From Catenovulum sp. 2E275 (GTDB lineage Bacteria > Pseudomonadota > Gammaproteobacteria > Enterobacterales > Alteromonadaceae), in the NCBI RefSeq assembly GCF_025515275.1, contig NZ_JAOPFU010000035.1, positions 1 to 47,810 on the forward strand: a stretch of DNA of 47,810 bases. The letters run 5' to 3'. A model generated the notes under the pieces. That model saw nothing but the letters and a program-made list of their open reading frames with translations, did not search any database and had not been told where the DNA came from. The position numbers and the translations under genes were made by a program. Below are positions 8,301 through 17,884 of the stretch, in pieces. Each line of letters begins with the position of its first letter. Within the stretch, counting starts at the first letter, position 1.

Positions 8301-10241
8301 TTAAAACTCTTCTTTTGATTTATCTTGGAAGGAAGGAATCATAGCATCACACCCCATCTCAAAAATCAGCTCCGCATCTAAAGGAGAAGAAATTCCATCA
8401 GCGACGACCTCAATACCAATAGAATGAGCAAGAACACATAGGCCTCTAATATAAAATTGATTAGATTGATTATTTGCTATGTTATGAACATAAGCACAAT
8501 CAACTTTAATCGTATCAAAACCTAACTCATGAATTTTTGGCACTTTTGAAAACTTAGCTCCAACTTGTCTAAGACCAAACTTGGCTCCGGTATTTTTGAT
8601 TTCTTTGCAGAATGAAATAAACTCTGCCCGGTGACTTATTGCGACACTTTCCCTCACCTCAATATATAAACGTTTGATCAGTTCTTTATTTTCAGATAAT
8701 AAATTAACCATTTTTTGCCTTGTTTCAGGCTCAACCAGACTGGACTCATGTACTAAAAAAGATACCGCATCTAGCTTATGATTATCTAAATACCTAATAA
8801 TAAGCTGCAGGGCCGCTAAATCGAACTCAGGATACAAACCAAGTTCATTAGTCCACTGACTAAACGCACCACCAAAATAAGTATGCTCTTGTATACCTAT
8901 GCCTGCCATAACTTGTTTATGGGATAACATTCCAGATTTAGTCAATACGGAGTGAAAGGATAGTTTAATGCTATCATCTCGAATCGCGTTTAATATATTC
9001 ATTTTCCAAATATCAGCTTCACCAATTAATACAGGTTTTGCCGGTTTAATTGTTTCTCCATAAACTGTATTTTTTTGCTCGGCTATCGCCAATATACTTT
9101 CAAGTGGTTTTAATAATGTAGAAATAGAGTGGTGCTCTTCAATATAGCAACCCACATGATTTAAACTTAAATTAAATTCATCTTGGTACTCTTGGGCAAT
9201 TTGGTTATGCTTTTTTAAAATAGTTTGGCTAATTAAATCGATATCAACCGTTTCCGAAAACAAGACTGCAAACTCGGAACCACTTAAACGAGCGACATGA
9301 CTATCTTTATATCTTTCTTCCACTTCTTCCAACCAGATAATTAAAGATTCTGATATTTCACAAATAATATCGTCTAGCTCTGATTTATCCATTTTAGAGC
9401 TAAGTTCTGTCAGATTAGCAATTTTAAATAAAAATATGGCACCAGGTACTTCCTGACCAGCTAGACTCACAGCAGAACTTAATGCGCCCATAAAATAATC
9501 TCGGTTTGCTAACCCAGTTAATTGATCGTGCTGAGTTTGAAAACGCATTTTTTCGAGCCTTTTATTTCCATCCATAATGGTTTTTTTAAACCGAACAGAA
9601 AGAGTATTTATTGCTTCAACAACCACTGCAAACTCAGGTGTTCTTGGTACAGGAGACTTAATAAATTGCTTATTACCCAGAGCAACTGCATGCTTAACGA
9701 CATTTTTAAGTGGTTTAAGAATTATTTTTAATAAGCTTGAGCCTAAAAATCCCGCAATGATTGCAACAGCAAAAAATTGAAAAAATAGCTTAATGCAAGT
9801 TTCCCATAAAGCGAACATGGCATACTGACTATGACTTTCAACATAAAGTGTACCGTATTGTCCCCACCCATCACTCACTTGGGCTACACCAGGCTTAATA
9901 TTGAACTGGACTAAATTTAAAAACCAATCTGGAGGTTGCTTTTTAATCTCACCTTCGTGATTTAGTGTTATTAAACTGGTGTTATCTTCAGCAGAAACTA
10001 ACTCAATTCGGGCATAATGCCCAGTATCAAAAGTTGCAGTAATGAGTAACTCAATAGTAATAAGGTCTTTATCCAACTGCGATAATGTCATCGCTAAAGC
10101 ATTAGCATTATCAACATTTTTAACATACAACTGTTGCTCAAAATATTCTTTCGCCGATTTTATACTAATTAGAGTGCTTCCTAAAAAACAAACAAACACG
10201 ATCAAAATAACCGCAAGCCATAGCTGCTTAATTAAAGACAT
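8301..10241 (-). CDS. lapD: LapD-type c-di-GMP receptor, degenerate GGDEF-EAL
   Basis: This inner-membrane receptor binds c-di-GMP in the cytoplasm and, when bound, holds LapG in the periplasm so the adhesin is not cleaved. The 646 residues contain an N-terminal helix, a LapD_MoxY_N periplasmic domain (about 26-150) and a second helix (about 150-172). A HAMP segment, a GGDEF-like domain (about 235-385) and an EAL-like domain (about 410-640) follow. SGSEF replaces GGDEF, and the EAL motif is lost (VMAGI region), so it is a receptor, not an enzyme. The periplasmic loop has GWGQYG with Trp126, matching the Trp that docks LapG in characterised LapD. The start has AAGGAG upstream. It lies 18 bp downstream of lapG in the same transcript. 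Confidence 0.93.
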   Translation of the reverse strand: MSLIKQLWLAVILIVFVCFLGSTLISIKSAKEYFEQQLYVKNVDNANALAMTLSQLDKDLITIELLITATFDTGHYARIELVSAEDNTSLITLNHEGEIKKQPPDWFLNLVQFNIKPGVAQVSDGWGQYGTLYVESHSQYAMFALWETCIKLFFQFFAVAIIAGFLGSSLLKIILKPLKNVVKHAVALGNKQFIKSPVPRTPEFAVVVEAINTLSVRFKKTIMDGNKRLEKMRFQTQHDQLTGLANRDYFMGALSSAVSLAGQEVPGAIFLFKIANLTELSSKMDKSELDDIICEISESLIIWLEEVEERYKDSHVARLSGSEFAVLFSETVDIDLISQTILKKHNQIAQEYQDEFNLSLNHVGCYIEEHHSISTLLKPLESILAIAEQKNTVYGETIKPAKPVLIGEADIWKMNILNAIRDDSIKLSFHSVLTKSGMLSHKQVMAGIGIQEHTYFGGAFSQWTNELGLYPEFDLAALQLIIRYLDNHKLDAVSFLVHESSLVEPETRQKMVNLLSENKELIKRLYIEVRESVAISHRAEFISFCKEIKNTGAKFGLRQVGAKFSKVPKIHELGFDTIKVDCAYVHNIANNQSNQFYIRGLCVLAHSIGIEVVADGISSPLDAELIFEMGCDAMIPSFQDKSKEEF

Positions 10242-10259
10242 AATAATCTCCTTTAGGCC

Positions 10260-10967
10260 TTACCATTTGATTCCCTGTTTACTCGATCTTTCTATTACAT
10301 CTCGCCAATGAGATAACCTTGCGGTAGGACTAGCAACACTTGATTGGCTATTTTTAGACCAAAGTCCTTCGCTATTAAAACTAAAAACAGGTTTTAAGTC
10401 AGTTCTTTTATTTGCAGGTAAAACTTGATTTATTAAACTATCTAAAATAAGTGGCATCGCATTCGGTTTTTCATAATATCCTAAAACCATATGAGCCAAT
10501 GGCTTAGGTTGATTAGGTAGCTTAGCTTTAACATAAACTAACCTAAGTTTATCTTCACTAATCCCCATTGCTCGCAAACTAACATATTTAGCGATAGCAT
10601 AATCTTCACAATCACCCATACCTTTTCCCAGTGTTTCTAATGGTGTTGCCCAATAGTCGTTTTGCTGCCAAAGTTGAATATCTGTTTGATAAAATAATTG
10701 TGTATTAAAAAAACGATTTACTAGAGTTACTTTCTCCTGCTCAGTTAGACCTACCGAATCCACAATCATTTTTTGCCATTTTTCGGCAACAACTAGCCTA
10801 TCCCCACCGTATTCTTTATTTATGATTTCAAAAAATTGATTAAATTTAAGTTCAATATTATTCGCAACAAAACAAGTAAGTGCTAACCATATATAGAGCC
10901 AAGGGATAAACGACTTTTTATTTAGTTTTAAATACGAATTCAAATAATTGACTTTGGGTACATACAT
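10260..10967 (-). CDS. lapG: LapG-type periplasmic cysteine protease (C93, transglutaminase-like)
   Basis: This protease cuts the retention module of the adhesin after the first Ala of TAAG and frees cells from surfaces when c-di-GMP is low. The 235-residue protein has an N-terminal hydrophobic segment (about 20-36), a signal peptide or anchor, and the C93 catalytic triad: Cys120 in GMGDCEDYA, His159 in LAHMVLGYY and Asp176 in LILDS. Acidic residues around the DCED loop fit the calcium site known in this family. It is transcribed ahead of lapD. The substrate site is visible in the divergent adhesin gene (codons at 1479-1490). Confidence 0.93.
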   Translation of the reverse strand: MYVPKVNYLNSYLKLNKKSFIPWLYIWLALTCFVANNIELKFNQFFEIINKEYGGDRLVVAEKWQKMIVDSVGLTEQEKVTLVNRFFNTQLFYQTDIQLWQQNDYWATPLETLGKGMGDCEDYAIAKYVSLRAMGISEDKLRLVYVKAKLPNQPKPLAHMVLGYYEKPNAMPLILDSLINQVLPANKRTDLKPVFSFNSEGLWSKNSQSSVASPTARLSHWRDVIERSSKQGIKW

Positions 10968-10997
10968 CTAAAATACTCAATGAACCTTGGATATAAC

Positions 10998-11037
10998 CAG
11001 TAATTTGAATCGATTTAAGTACACATCCAAATTACTG
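10998..11037. promoter_or_regulatory. Inverted repeat upstream of lapG
   Basis: CAGTAATTTG (10998-11007) and its exact reverse complement CAAATTACTG (11028-11037) are separated by 20 bases. They lie 31-70 bp upstream of the lapG start. There is no T-run, so an operator is more likely than a terminator. The regulator is unknown. Confidence 0.35.
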
Positions 11038-11221
11038 AATGACTCAGTTCAGGTTTAAAGGTAACAGTCAAACTATTTGAGTTATCTCATATCTAAACCC
11101 AATTAAAAGCATAGCAGTTAAGTTCAAACTTGCTATATAACCTTAAATTCAAATCATAAAAAATGCTGTGTAAAACAGGCTATAGAACGTCAATGGTAGA
11201 GAATAAACATTTCACATTTAA

Positions 11222-13636
11222 CTATGTAACCTCTGGTTTATTTACCTGTTTCGCTTTCACAAATTTTGATAATAACGCAGGTAATAAAGTTAAATCAGTG
11301 ACCAGTGCCAACAACATAGCTAAGCCGGTTAATAACCCAAATAATATACTGGGGACAAAATCTGAAAAACTTAATAATGAAAAACCTAAGGTAATAATGG
11401 TTGTCGTAAATAACAATGCAAACCCCACACTGTTAAACGCTTTTTGCATGGCTTGTTGTGGATCATTTTGTTTAATTTCATCCAGATACCTATGGGTGAA
11501 ATGAATGGTATCGTCAACTGCAATCCCCATTGCGATAGCTGAAATAGTAATGGTCATTAAATCCAGCGGTATGTTTAACCAGCCCATTACACCTAATACA
11601 GCCACAGTTGAAATCACATTTGGGATTAACGCAATTAATGCTACTTTAAATGATCTAAAAATCAGTAATAAAACTACAAATAACGCTATATAAACTATGC
11701 CTAAAGTTAAAATTTGCGATTTAAATAAGCGCTGTAAAATATCCTGATACAGCACAAATAAGTTGGTTAACGTGTAGCTGTCTTCTTTAATTCCATTATC
11801 AGCTAAGCCTTGTTTAATATCGCTTAAAAGCTCGGCTCGGTCTAAGCCTTCGGTTGTATCTTGCACACGGCTACTAATACGTAGTTCCTGTGTTTGTGGG
11901 TCAAAATAAGCACCTAACAACTCGTCACGTAGCGATTTATCCAGTAAGTTATAAATCACACTCAATTCATATTCAGTGAGTGGTTTGCCTTGATTAATTT
12001 GTTTGGCTAGCGCTGCAAAATTAACAATTGAGGTGGTATTTCCCATTGCCTGATGCTGAGTCAAAATATGCTGAATAATTTGTAATGACTGCAAGCCCTG
12101 CGCGGTAATCGCTAAATCATTTTGCTGCTGTGATTGAGGTAAACGGTAAACCAGATCAAACGGGGTTGAACCACCAAATTCCTGATCAATAAATTTAAGT
12201 TCCTGATGTGTTTTGGTAGTTGATTTAAAATAATTAATAAAGCTGTTTTCTACATCCAGTTTTAAACACCCTAAAACCCCAGCGCTAACAATGGCGATTG
12301 AGCAGATAAAAATAAGCGCTTTTTGTTTTTCACAAATTGCTGCAAAACCACTAACCACTTTTTGTGACCATTTGTTTTGTATATCTTTTTGTTTGGGGCT
12401 TAATACCACCAGCCAAGCCGGAAACAGTAATAAACTCACCGAAATAGAAACCAACATAGCGACTATCATCATCCAGCCAAAAGCGACTACGGGCTGAATC
12501 CCACTAAAAATTAAAGAGGCAAAACCAACCGAAGTAGTTAAACCGGCATAAAAACATGGCTTAAATTTAGCTAAAAAGGTTTTTTGGGCAAGCTCGGTAT
12601 GTGATAGCGATTTATTTTTTTGTGCAATCTGGCGATATTCAACCATTAAATGGATCACAATGGCGAGTGTTAAAATAAGTTGCAGCGCAATAAAGTTGGA
12701 AGAAATCACCGTGGTTTTCATATCCAACATGCCAAATAAACCTACGGTCATGATTACACTTACCGCACAGCAAAAAATAGGAATAAATACCCATTGCCAC
12801 TGGCGGAATAAAATAAGTAATAATAAGCAGATAACTAAAAATATCGCACTGCCAAATAAAACTAAATCGCTTTGAATTATCTGAATAAGTTGGTAGCCCA
12901 AAACATGCGCGCCACCTAAATATAAATTGGCATTTTGTTTATAGGGTTCAATAATTTGGTAAATCTGATCAATTTCTTGTTGGCGCTGCTTATCTAATTG
13001 AGCAATTAAAGGTTCGGCTTGTTTGGTCAGTTCATCTACGGTTTGTTGATCGGCTTCGCTAAATTCATCAGTTAATACTTTCTTTTTTAAATCCGTTATC
13101 TGATCCTGAATTTTGCTTAATTCAGGATTATCTTTAAAGACAACCTGAATCGCGGTCGCGGTTTGTTTTTTATTAACTAATAAATCGGTATATAACGGGT
13201 GATCGCTAAATACCGCCTTCATTTTATCTGCTGGGTATTGTTGAGTTTGCCAAGTTAGATCATCCGGGTTTAAATTTGGACTTAGCTCCGGCATCAATGA
13301 TAGCAGCGGCACATTTAAAATAGAGGTAACACCTTCAACTCGCTCAAGTTTTTTAAACTCTGCCATCATTTGGCTTAAATCATTAAATGTTTTATCAGAA
13401 AATAACGCTTGTCCGTCTTTTACCTGATAAGCCACCAGAATAAATTCCTGCGGTGAAAATCTTTTATTCATCAACTGAGTTTGAATATACAACTTATTAT
13501 TTTTTAATAATAAAGTTTCAGCCGATGCATCAATTTTAAAATTTTGCGCAAACCACGCCAAAACAGCAGCAATGACAATAAACAGCGCAATAACAATTTT
13601 AGCCGAACGGGTTAACCAGTTTGATATCGTCTCCAT
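11222..13636 (-). CDS. MMPL/RND-superfamily transporter, MlaA-linked
   Basis: This is a predicted inner-membrane exporter of 804 residues. Two similar halves each have one N-terminal helix, a large periplasmic loop and five clustered helices. The C-terminal half has GIAVDDTIHFTHRYLDE, the proton-relay/MMPL motif with paired Asp. The first periplasmic loop carries a Gln/Lys/Glu-rich coiled coil (about 185-225). The gene starts four bases after the stop of the MlaA-type lipoprotein gene, and its Shine-Dalgarno (CGGAG) sits in that stop region, so they are one operon. The pairing suggests lipid traffic between the membranes; the substrate cannot be read from the sequence. Multidrug RND pumps are longer, about 1040 residues, and are excluded. 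Confidence 0.82.
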   Translation of the reverse strand: METISNWLTRSAKIVIALFIVIAAVLAWFAQNFKIDASAETLLLKNNKLYIQTQLMNKRFSPQEFILVAYQVKDGQALFSDKTFNDLSQMMAEFKKLERVEGVTSILNVPLLSLMPELSPNLNPDDLTWQTQQYPADKMKAVFSDHPLYTDLLVNKKQTATAIQVVFKDNPELSKIQDQITDLKKKVLTDEFSEADQQTVDELTKQAEPLIAQLDKQRQQEIDQIYQIIEPYKQNANLYLGGAHVLGYQLIQIIQSDLVLFGSAIFLVICLLLLILFRQWQWVFIPIFCCAVSVIMTVGLFGMLDMKTTVISSNFIALQLILTLAIVIHLMVEYRQIAQKNKSLSHTELAQKTFLAKFKPCFYAGLTTSVGFASLIFSGIQPVVAFGWMMIVAMLVSISVSLLLFPAWLVVLSPKQKDIQNKWSQKVVSGFAAICEKQKALIFICSIAIVSAGVLGCLKLDVENSFINYFKSTTKTHQELKFIDQEFGGSTPFDLVYRLPQSQQQNDLAITAQGLQSLQIIQHILTQHQAMGNTTSIVNFAALAKQINQGKPLTEYELSVIYNLLDKSLRDELLGAYFDPQTQELRISSRVQDTTEGLDRAELLSDIKQGLADNGIKEDSYTLTNLFVLYQDILQRLFKSQILTLGIVYIALFVVLLLIFRSFKVALIALIPNVISTVAVLGVMGWLNIPLDLMTITISAIAMGIAVDDTIHFTHRYLDEIKQNDPQQAMQKAFNSVGFALLFTTTIITLGFSLLSFSDFVPSILFGLLTGLAMLLALVTDLTLLPALLSKFVKAKQVNKPEVT

Positions 13637-13639
13637 TTA

Positions 13640-14575
13640 TTACTCCGCCTGCTGTTGTTCTTGTTCGGCTTGCTCACGGTTTCGTTCTTTAACCGTTTTA
13701 TTATAAGCTTGATCTCTTAATACACTTTGCAAATATAAGTTTCTGAAAAAGATATAAGGATCGTCATTTTGTTTACGTAACTCAGGATAATTCACTGCGG
13801 TTGGCGCTATTTCATGAAATTTTTCATAGGTTTGAATATATAAAGCGTCAGGGTTATCTGTTGTAAAGTTAATTGGATGGGCTAAGCCTTCCGCTAAGGT
13901 AGAAAAACCGTTGCGTAAGTCAGTTTGCCCTAAAATTGGTAATACCAAAAATGCACCATAATCAACTTCATAGCTGACTAAAGTTTGATTTAAATTGGTA
14001 TCTTTATACTCAATTTCAAACCAATTGGTTGCTGGGTCAAACAAACCAAATATGCCAATTGTGGTATTAATTAAAAAGCGCGCTAAGCTGCGACCAGAAT
14101 CTTTACCTTCTAGCTGAAATGCGTAATTAATTGCGTTAAGTGGCTCATCTAAGTTACTAAAAAAATTACTCACCCCTTCTCTAAATAAATCCGGGGTGTA
14201 TTCCATATAGCCTTTACTAATTGGTACTAGCGCATTGCGGTAAACAAAATCGTTAAAATTAAAAATGGGGCGGTTTAACCATTCGAGCGGATCTTTAAAA
14301 TCTTGCTCTTCTTCATAACTCACTACTAATGGCTCAAGCTCGACTACGCCCTCTTTAGTTTTAACTCTAAGTGGATGGGCTGGCTTGTTTGGATTGGCGC
14401 TTTCATATTGGCTGGTATTAGCTTGGGTTTTGGCCTGTTCTGGTTGATTGTCATCATCCGGCATACTAGAACAAGATGCCAGAGTAAATACCATGCCAAG
14501 CATTAAAGTACGGCTGAGTCGTTGATTTGATGCGAAAATATTTTTTATTGTTGTGACATCAAGACTTATAAACAT
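13640..14575 (-). CDS. mlaA: MlaA/VacJ-family outer-membrane lipoprotein
   Basis: This is predicted to remove mislocalised phospholipids from the outer leaflet of the outer membrane. The 311 residues have a lipobox TLASC with lipidated Cys35, after a somewhat long N-terminus. A low-complexity linker follows, then the MlaA domain with DPLEWLNRPIFNFND (about 97-111), FLINTTIGIFGLFDPA and VLPILGQTDLRNG. The C-terminus is Glu/Gln-rich. The ATG has AGGGAA upstream. The rest of the Mla system (mlaFEDCB) is not in the window; the downstream partner is an MMPL transporter. The symbol follows homology; paralogues may exist elsewhere. Confidence 0.88.
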   Translation of the reverse strand: MFISLDVTTIKNIFASNQRLSRTLMLGMVFTLASCSSMPDDDNQPEQAKTQANTSQYESANPNKPAHPLRVKTKEGVVELEPLVVSYEEEQDFKDPLEWLNRPIFNFNDFVYRNALVPISKGYMEYTPDLFREGVSNFFSNLDEPLNAINYAFQLEGKDSGRSLARFLINTTIGIFGLFDPATNWFEIEYKDTNLNQTLVSYEVDYGAFLVLPILGQTDLRNGFSTLAEGLAHPINFTTDNPDALYIQTYEKFHEIAPTAVNYPELRKQNDDPYIFFRNLYLQSVLRDQAYNKTVKERNREQAEQEQQQAE

Positions 14576-14757
14576 GACGATTCCCTACCTATGCTATTAA
14601 GTTATTGTTATTTCCAATAGTGAGATTTAAATTGCGCACTTCGCACAATGAGCAAACTTGAGCCTACCCAAGCCTACAATATTTATCAAATTTATACGGT
14701 TAAGCTTGCGCTCAGGTTCACATATCCAGCTTAACTTTTAACCATAGAAACAGAATA

Positions 14758-16842
14758 CTAAATTTTTGCAGCTAAAACAGCAGCTTGTTTGATTGCATTT
14801 TTAGCATCTAATTGATTAGCAAGATAAGCTCCGCCAATAATATGTACTGGTTTATCATTAATTTGACTGGCTAACTCAGCTAACGACTCTTGTCCAGCAC
14901 AGACAATCACCTGCTTAACCGGCAAGATTTGCGCTTCGCCATTACAGTTTATATGCAAACCCTGATGATCAAACTTTTTATATTCGACACCACTTAACAT
15001 AGCAACGCCCTGCTGTTTTAATTCCATTTTATGGATCCAGCCAGTGGTTTTAGCCAAACCAGCGCCAACTTTATCGGTTTTACGTTGCAATAAAAAAATC
15101 GTTTTGGCCGATTTTTCCACTTTTGCTTTACCAAGTCCGGATCTAACAGATAAATTCAGGTCAATTCCCCATTTATCTGTAAATTCATCAACTAAATTTG
15201 TCTCTTTTGCAGATAAAACCCCACTTTGTTGCACTTTGCTATCATCTTGCGGTTTGATATTCACTTGTATTGGGTTCTCGGCTTTATCTGCAAAATGGCA
15301 GACATATTCGGCAATATCAAAACCAATCCCACCAGCTCCAATAATTGCTACGGCATCGGCCGGTTGAGTTTTACCGGTTAAAATATCCAAATAACTCACT
15401 ACGCTGTCGCTATCCGCTCCGGGGAAATCAACTTGCCTTGGCACCACACCGGTTGCCACTATCACTTCATCAAACTCGTTAAAATCAGCCGGTGTCGCAA
15501 TATGATTCAGTTTTATATTAACTTTGTTTTCAATGAGTTGATTTTTAAAATAACGCAGCATTTCATAAAACTCGGATTTACCGGGAATTTGTTTGGCTAA
15601 GTTTAGCTGGCCACCTAAACGCGGTTGCGCTTCAAATAAACTCACCTGATGACCACGCTGCGCAGCATAAATCGAAAAAGCCATTCCGGCAGGGCCTGCA
15701 CCAACAACAGCTAATTTTTTTGGCTGAGCGGTTAATGTGAAATTAAGCTCGGTTTCGTGAGCGGCTCTTGGATTAACTAAACAAGAGGCTAACTTACCTT
15801 CAAAAACATGATCTAAGCATGCCTGATTACAGGCAATACAAGTATTAATTAAATGAGTTTGTCCGTTTTTTGCTTTATTTATCCAATCGCTGTCGGCTAA
15901 AAAAGGCCGAGCCATTGAAATTAAATCTGCATCGCCCTCAGCTAAAACCTGCTCTGCGGTATCCGGCATATTAATTCGATTACAGGTAACCACCGGAATA
16001 TTTACCTGCTGCTTAATCTGCTTACTCATTTTGGTAAAAGTTGCTCTGGGTACCATAGCAGCAATGGTTGGAATACGCGCCTCATGCCAACCTATTCCAC
16101 TATTTAAAATATTAGCTCCAGCTTGCTCTATCTGTTTTGCAAGGCTGACCACTTCGTCAATTGAGCTACCTTGCTCAACTAAATCCAGCATAGATAACCG
16201 GTAAATAATGATAAATTTATCACCTAGTTGCTGGCGTATTTGGCTAACAATTTCGAGCGCAAATCGGCAGCGGTTAATAAAACTACCACCCCAGTTATCG
16301 GTTCGTTTATTAGTGCGAGCGACTAAAAATTGATTAATTAAATAGCCCTCAGATCCCATAATTTCAACGCCATCATACCCTGCTTGCTGAGCCAATTTGG
16401 CGCTGTTTACAAAATCAGCTATTTGTTGTTCTATTTGTATTTCGGTTAATTCTGCTGGTAAAAATGGGCTAATCGGGGCTTGAATAGCGCTTGGCGCAAC
16501 AATGTTAGGATGATAACCATATCGTCCGGCATGTAGAATTTGCATGCAAATGAGTCCACCAGCCTGATGCACACGGTGAGTGACTACTTTATGATTTTGT
16601 GCATCTTGCTCAGTTTGCATTAATGCTTGATGAGCTGTAAGCGCCCCTGAATGGTTGGGTGCAATGCCGCCGGTAATAATTAATCCAACCCCACCAGCTA
16701 CCCTTTCCTGATAAAAACGCGCTAACTTTTCAAATCCATTTTCTGATTCTTCCAAGTTTGTATGCATTGAGCCCATAATTACTCGATTATTAAGCTGCCA
16801 GTGAGAAAATTTTAACGGGGTAAAAAGATGTGAATAGCGCAT
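14758..16842 (-). CDS. fadH: 2,4-dienoyl-CoA reductase (NADPH), FadH type
   Basis: FadH reduces 2,4-dienoyl-CoA during beta-oxidation of unsaturated fatty acids. The 694 residues fit the family (E. coli FadH 672). The N-terminal Old Yellow Enzyme barrel binds FMN; its catalytic Tyr is in EGYLINQFL and its His in GWHEARIPTIA. The 4Fe-4S cysteines are in CIACNQACLDHVF and ASCLVNP (about residues 333-352). An FAD/NADPH domain follows, with VVGAGPAGMAFSIYAAQRG and IGAGGIGFDIAEY. It is monocistronic, with 180 bp to the mlaA-type gene on its 3' side and a divergent yihY-like gene upstream. Confidence 0.93.
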   Translation of the reverse strand: MRYSHLFTPLKFSHWQLNNRVIMGSMHTNLEESENGFEKLARFYQERVAGGVGLIITGGIAPNHSGALTAHQALMQTEQDAQNHKVVTHRVHQAGGLICMQILHAGRYGYHPNIVAPSAIQAPISPFLPAELTEIQIEQQIADFVNSAKLAQQAGYDGVEIMGSEGYLINQFLVARTNKRTDNWGGSFINRCRFALEIVSQIRQQLGDKFIIIYRLSMLDLVEQGSSIDEVVSLAKQIEQAGANILNSGIGWHEARIPTIAAMVPRATFTKMSKQIKQQVNIPVVTCNRINMPDTAEQVLAEGDADLISMARPFLADSDWINKAKNGQTHLINTCIACNQACLDHVFEGKLASCLVNPRAAHETELNFTLTAQPKKLAVVGAGPAGMAFSIYAAQRGHQVSLFEAQPRLGGQLNLAKQIPGKSEFYEMLRYFKNQLIENKVNIKLNHIATPADFNEFDEVIVATGVVPRQVDFPGADSDSVVSYLDILTGKTQPADAVAIIGAGGIGFDIAEYVCHFADKAENPIQVNIKPQDDSKVQQSGVLSAKETNLVDEFTDKWGIDLNLSVRSGLGKAKVEKSAKTIFLLQRKTDKVGAGLAKTTGWIHKMELKQQGVAMLSGVEYKKFDHQGLHINCNGEAQILPVKQVIVCAGQESLAELASQINDKPVHIIGGAYLANQLDAKNAIKQAAVLAAKI

Positions 16843-16938
16843 AAATCTGTCACTCTTAGTTTTATTTTTGTTTGAGTATAGCTATGGTTAGCAGGTTTAG
16901 TTATCTATATACTTACTTTTAACAGATTGGAGGCTTAT

Positions 16939-17832
16939 ATGGACTCCCTGTTAATCTCAAAAACAAAAATGGAATTGTTAAAATTGCTTACAACTATTTT
17001 GAAAGCTTGCTGGCGTTTTTCTGTTGAATGTTATCAAAAATGTCAGAAAGATGAACTCACCATTATTGCCGGTCACCTCGCCTTTGTGACTTTATTAAGT
17101 TTTGTGCCTTTTGTAACTGTGGTATTAGGCGTATTTAGTGCGCTGGATGTATTTGACGACGCCAAACACTTAATTGAAAATTTTTTATTTAACCAGTTTG
17201 TGCCCAATACCGGTGCTGAAGTACAAAACCATATTGTTAAATTTATGGATAATATTGGCAAAATGACCGGTATTAGCTTAGCCGCCTTGGTGGTTATTGC
17301 CGTTATGTTGCTCAAAAATATCGACAAAGAACTTAACCGGATTTTTGTAACCGACAAACGCAAACCCTTCTGGAAAGATCTACTCATTTATTTACTGGTG
17401 ATTGTAGTTGGCCCGATTTTAATTGGGATTAGCGTGGCGGCAACCAGTGCATTTATGGCATTAGAGTGGATTGAAACGGTTGCAGGCTGGCTACCAACTA
17501 ATATGTTAAATGCCAGTTTGCCGATTTTTTTCTCTTTTTTATATTTTTTACTGCTGTACCGAATTGTACCAATTCGTTCGCCATCGAGTAATGTGGCCAT
17601 TGTTGGTGCAATCATCACCAGTTTATTGTTTGAATTATCAAAATATATTTTCAGTTTGTATATTAGTCTGTTTCCAACTTATCAGGTGATTTATGGCTCA
17701 CTTGCGTCAATTCCAATTTTTTTCTTATGGGTTTATTTTAACTGGTTGATTGTTTTATTTGGGGCTGAATTTACTTGTGTATTAGATGACAACTTAAAAG
17801 CCAGACGCTCTATAATCAATGAAAAGCAGTGA
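16939..17832 (+). CDS. YihY/BrkB-family inner-membrane protein
   Basis: This is a 297-residue membrane protein of the YihY/virulence factor BrkB family, with about six helices. GHLAFVTLLSFVPFVTVVLGVF and FFLWVYFNWLIVLFGAEF are family hallmarks. I place the start at the ATG at 16939 because GGAGG lies five bases upstream; the frame also allows a TTG at 16927, which overlaps that ribosome site. The biochemical role of the family is not settled (an early RNase BN assignment was withdrawn). The C-terminal tail is short and basic. Proximity to dtd matches the enterobacterial yihY-dtd neighbourhood. Confidence 0.88.
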   Translation: MDSLLISKTKMELLKLLTTILKACWRFSVECYQKCQKDELTIIAGHLAFVTLLSFVPFVTVVLGVFSALDVFDDAKHLIENFLFNQFVPNTGAEVQNHIVKFMDNIGKMTGISLAALVVIAVMLLKNIDKELNRIFVTDKRKPFWKDLLIYLLVIVVGPILIGISVAATSAFMALEWIETVAGWLPTNMLNASLPIFFSFLYFLLLYRIVPIRSPSSNVAIVGAIITSLLFELSKYIFSLYISLFPTYQVIYGSLASIPIFFLWVYFNWLIVLFGAEFTCVLDDNLKARRSIINEKQ

Positions 17833-17884
17833 GTAAAAAGATTAATAACCAAACCACATTGGCAAATTAAAACGGGTCATACTT

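Noticed and set aside
11400-13000. Plus-strand frames opposite the MMPL gene
   Set aside because: They mirror a long, motif-bearing minus-strand gene and have no ribosome sites or family features.
16927-16938. TTG start for the yihY-like gene
   Set aside because: This segment contains the GGAGG ribosome site for the ATG at 16939.
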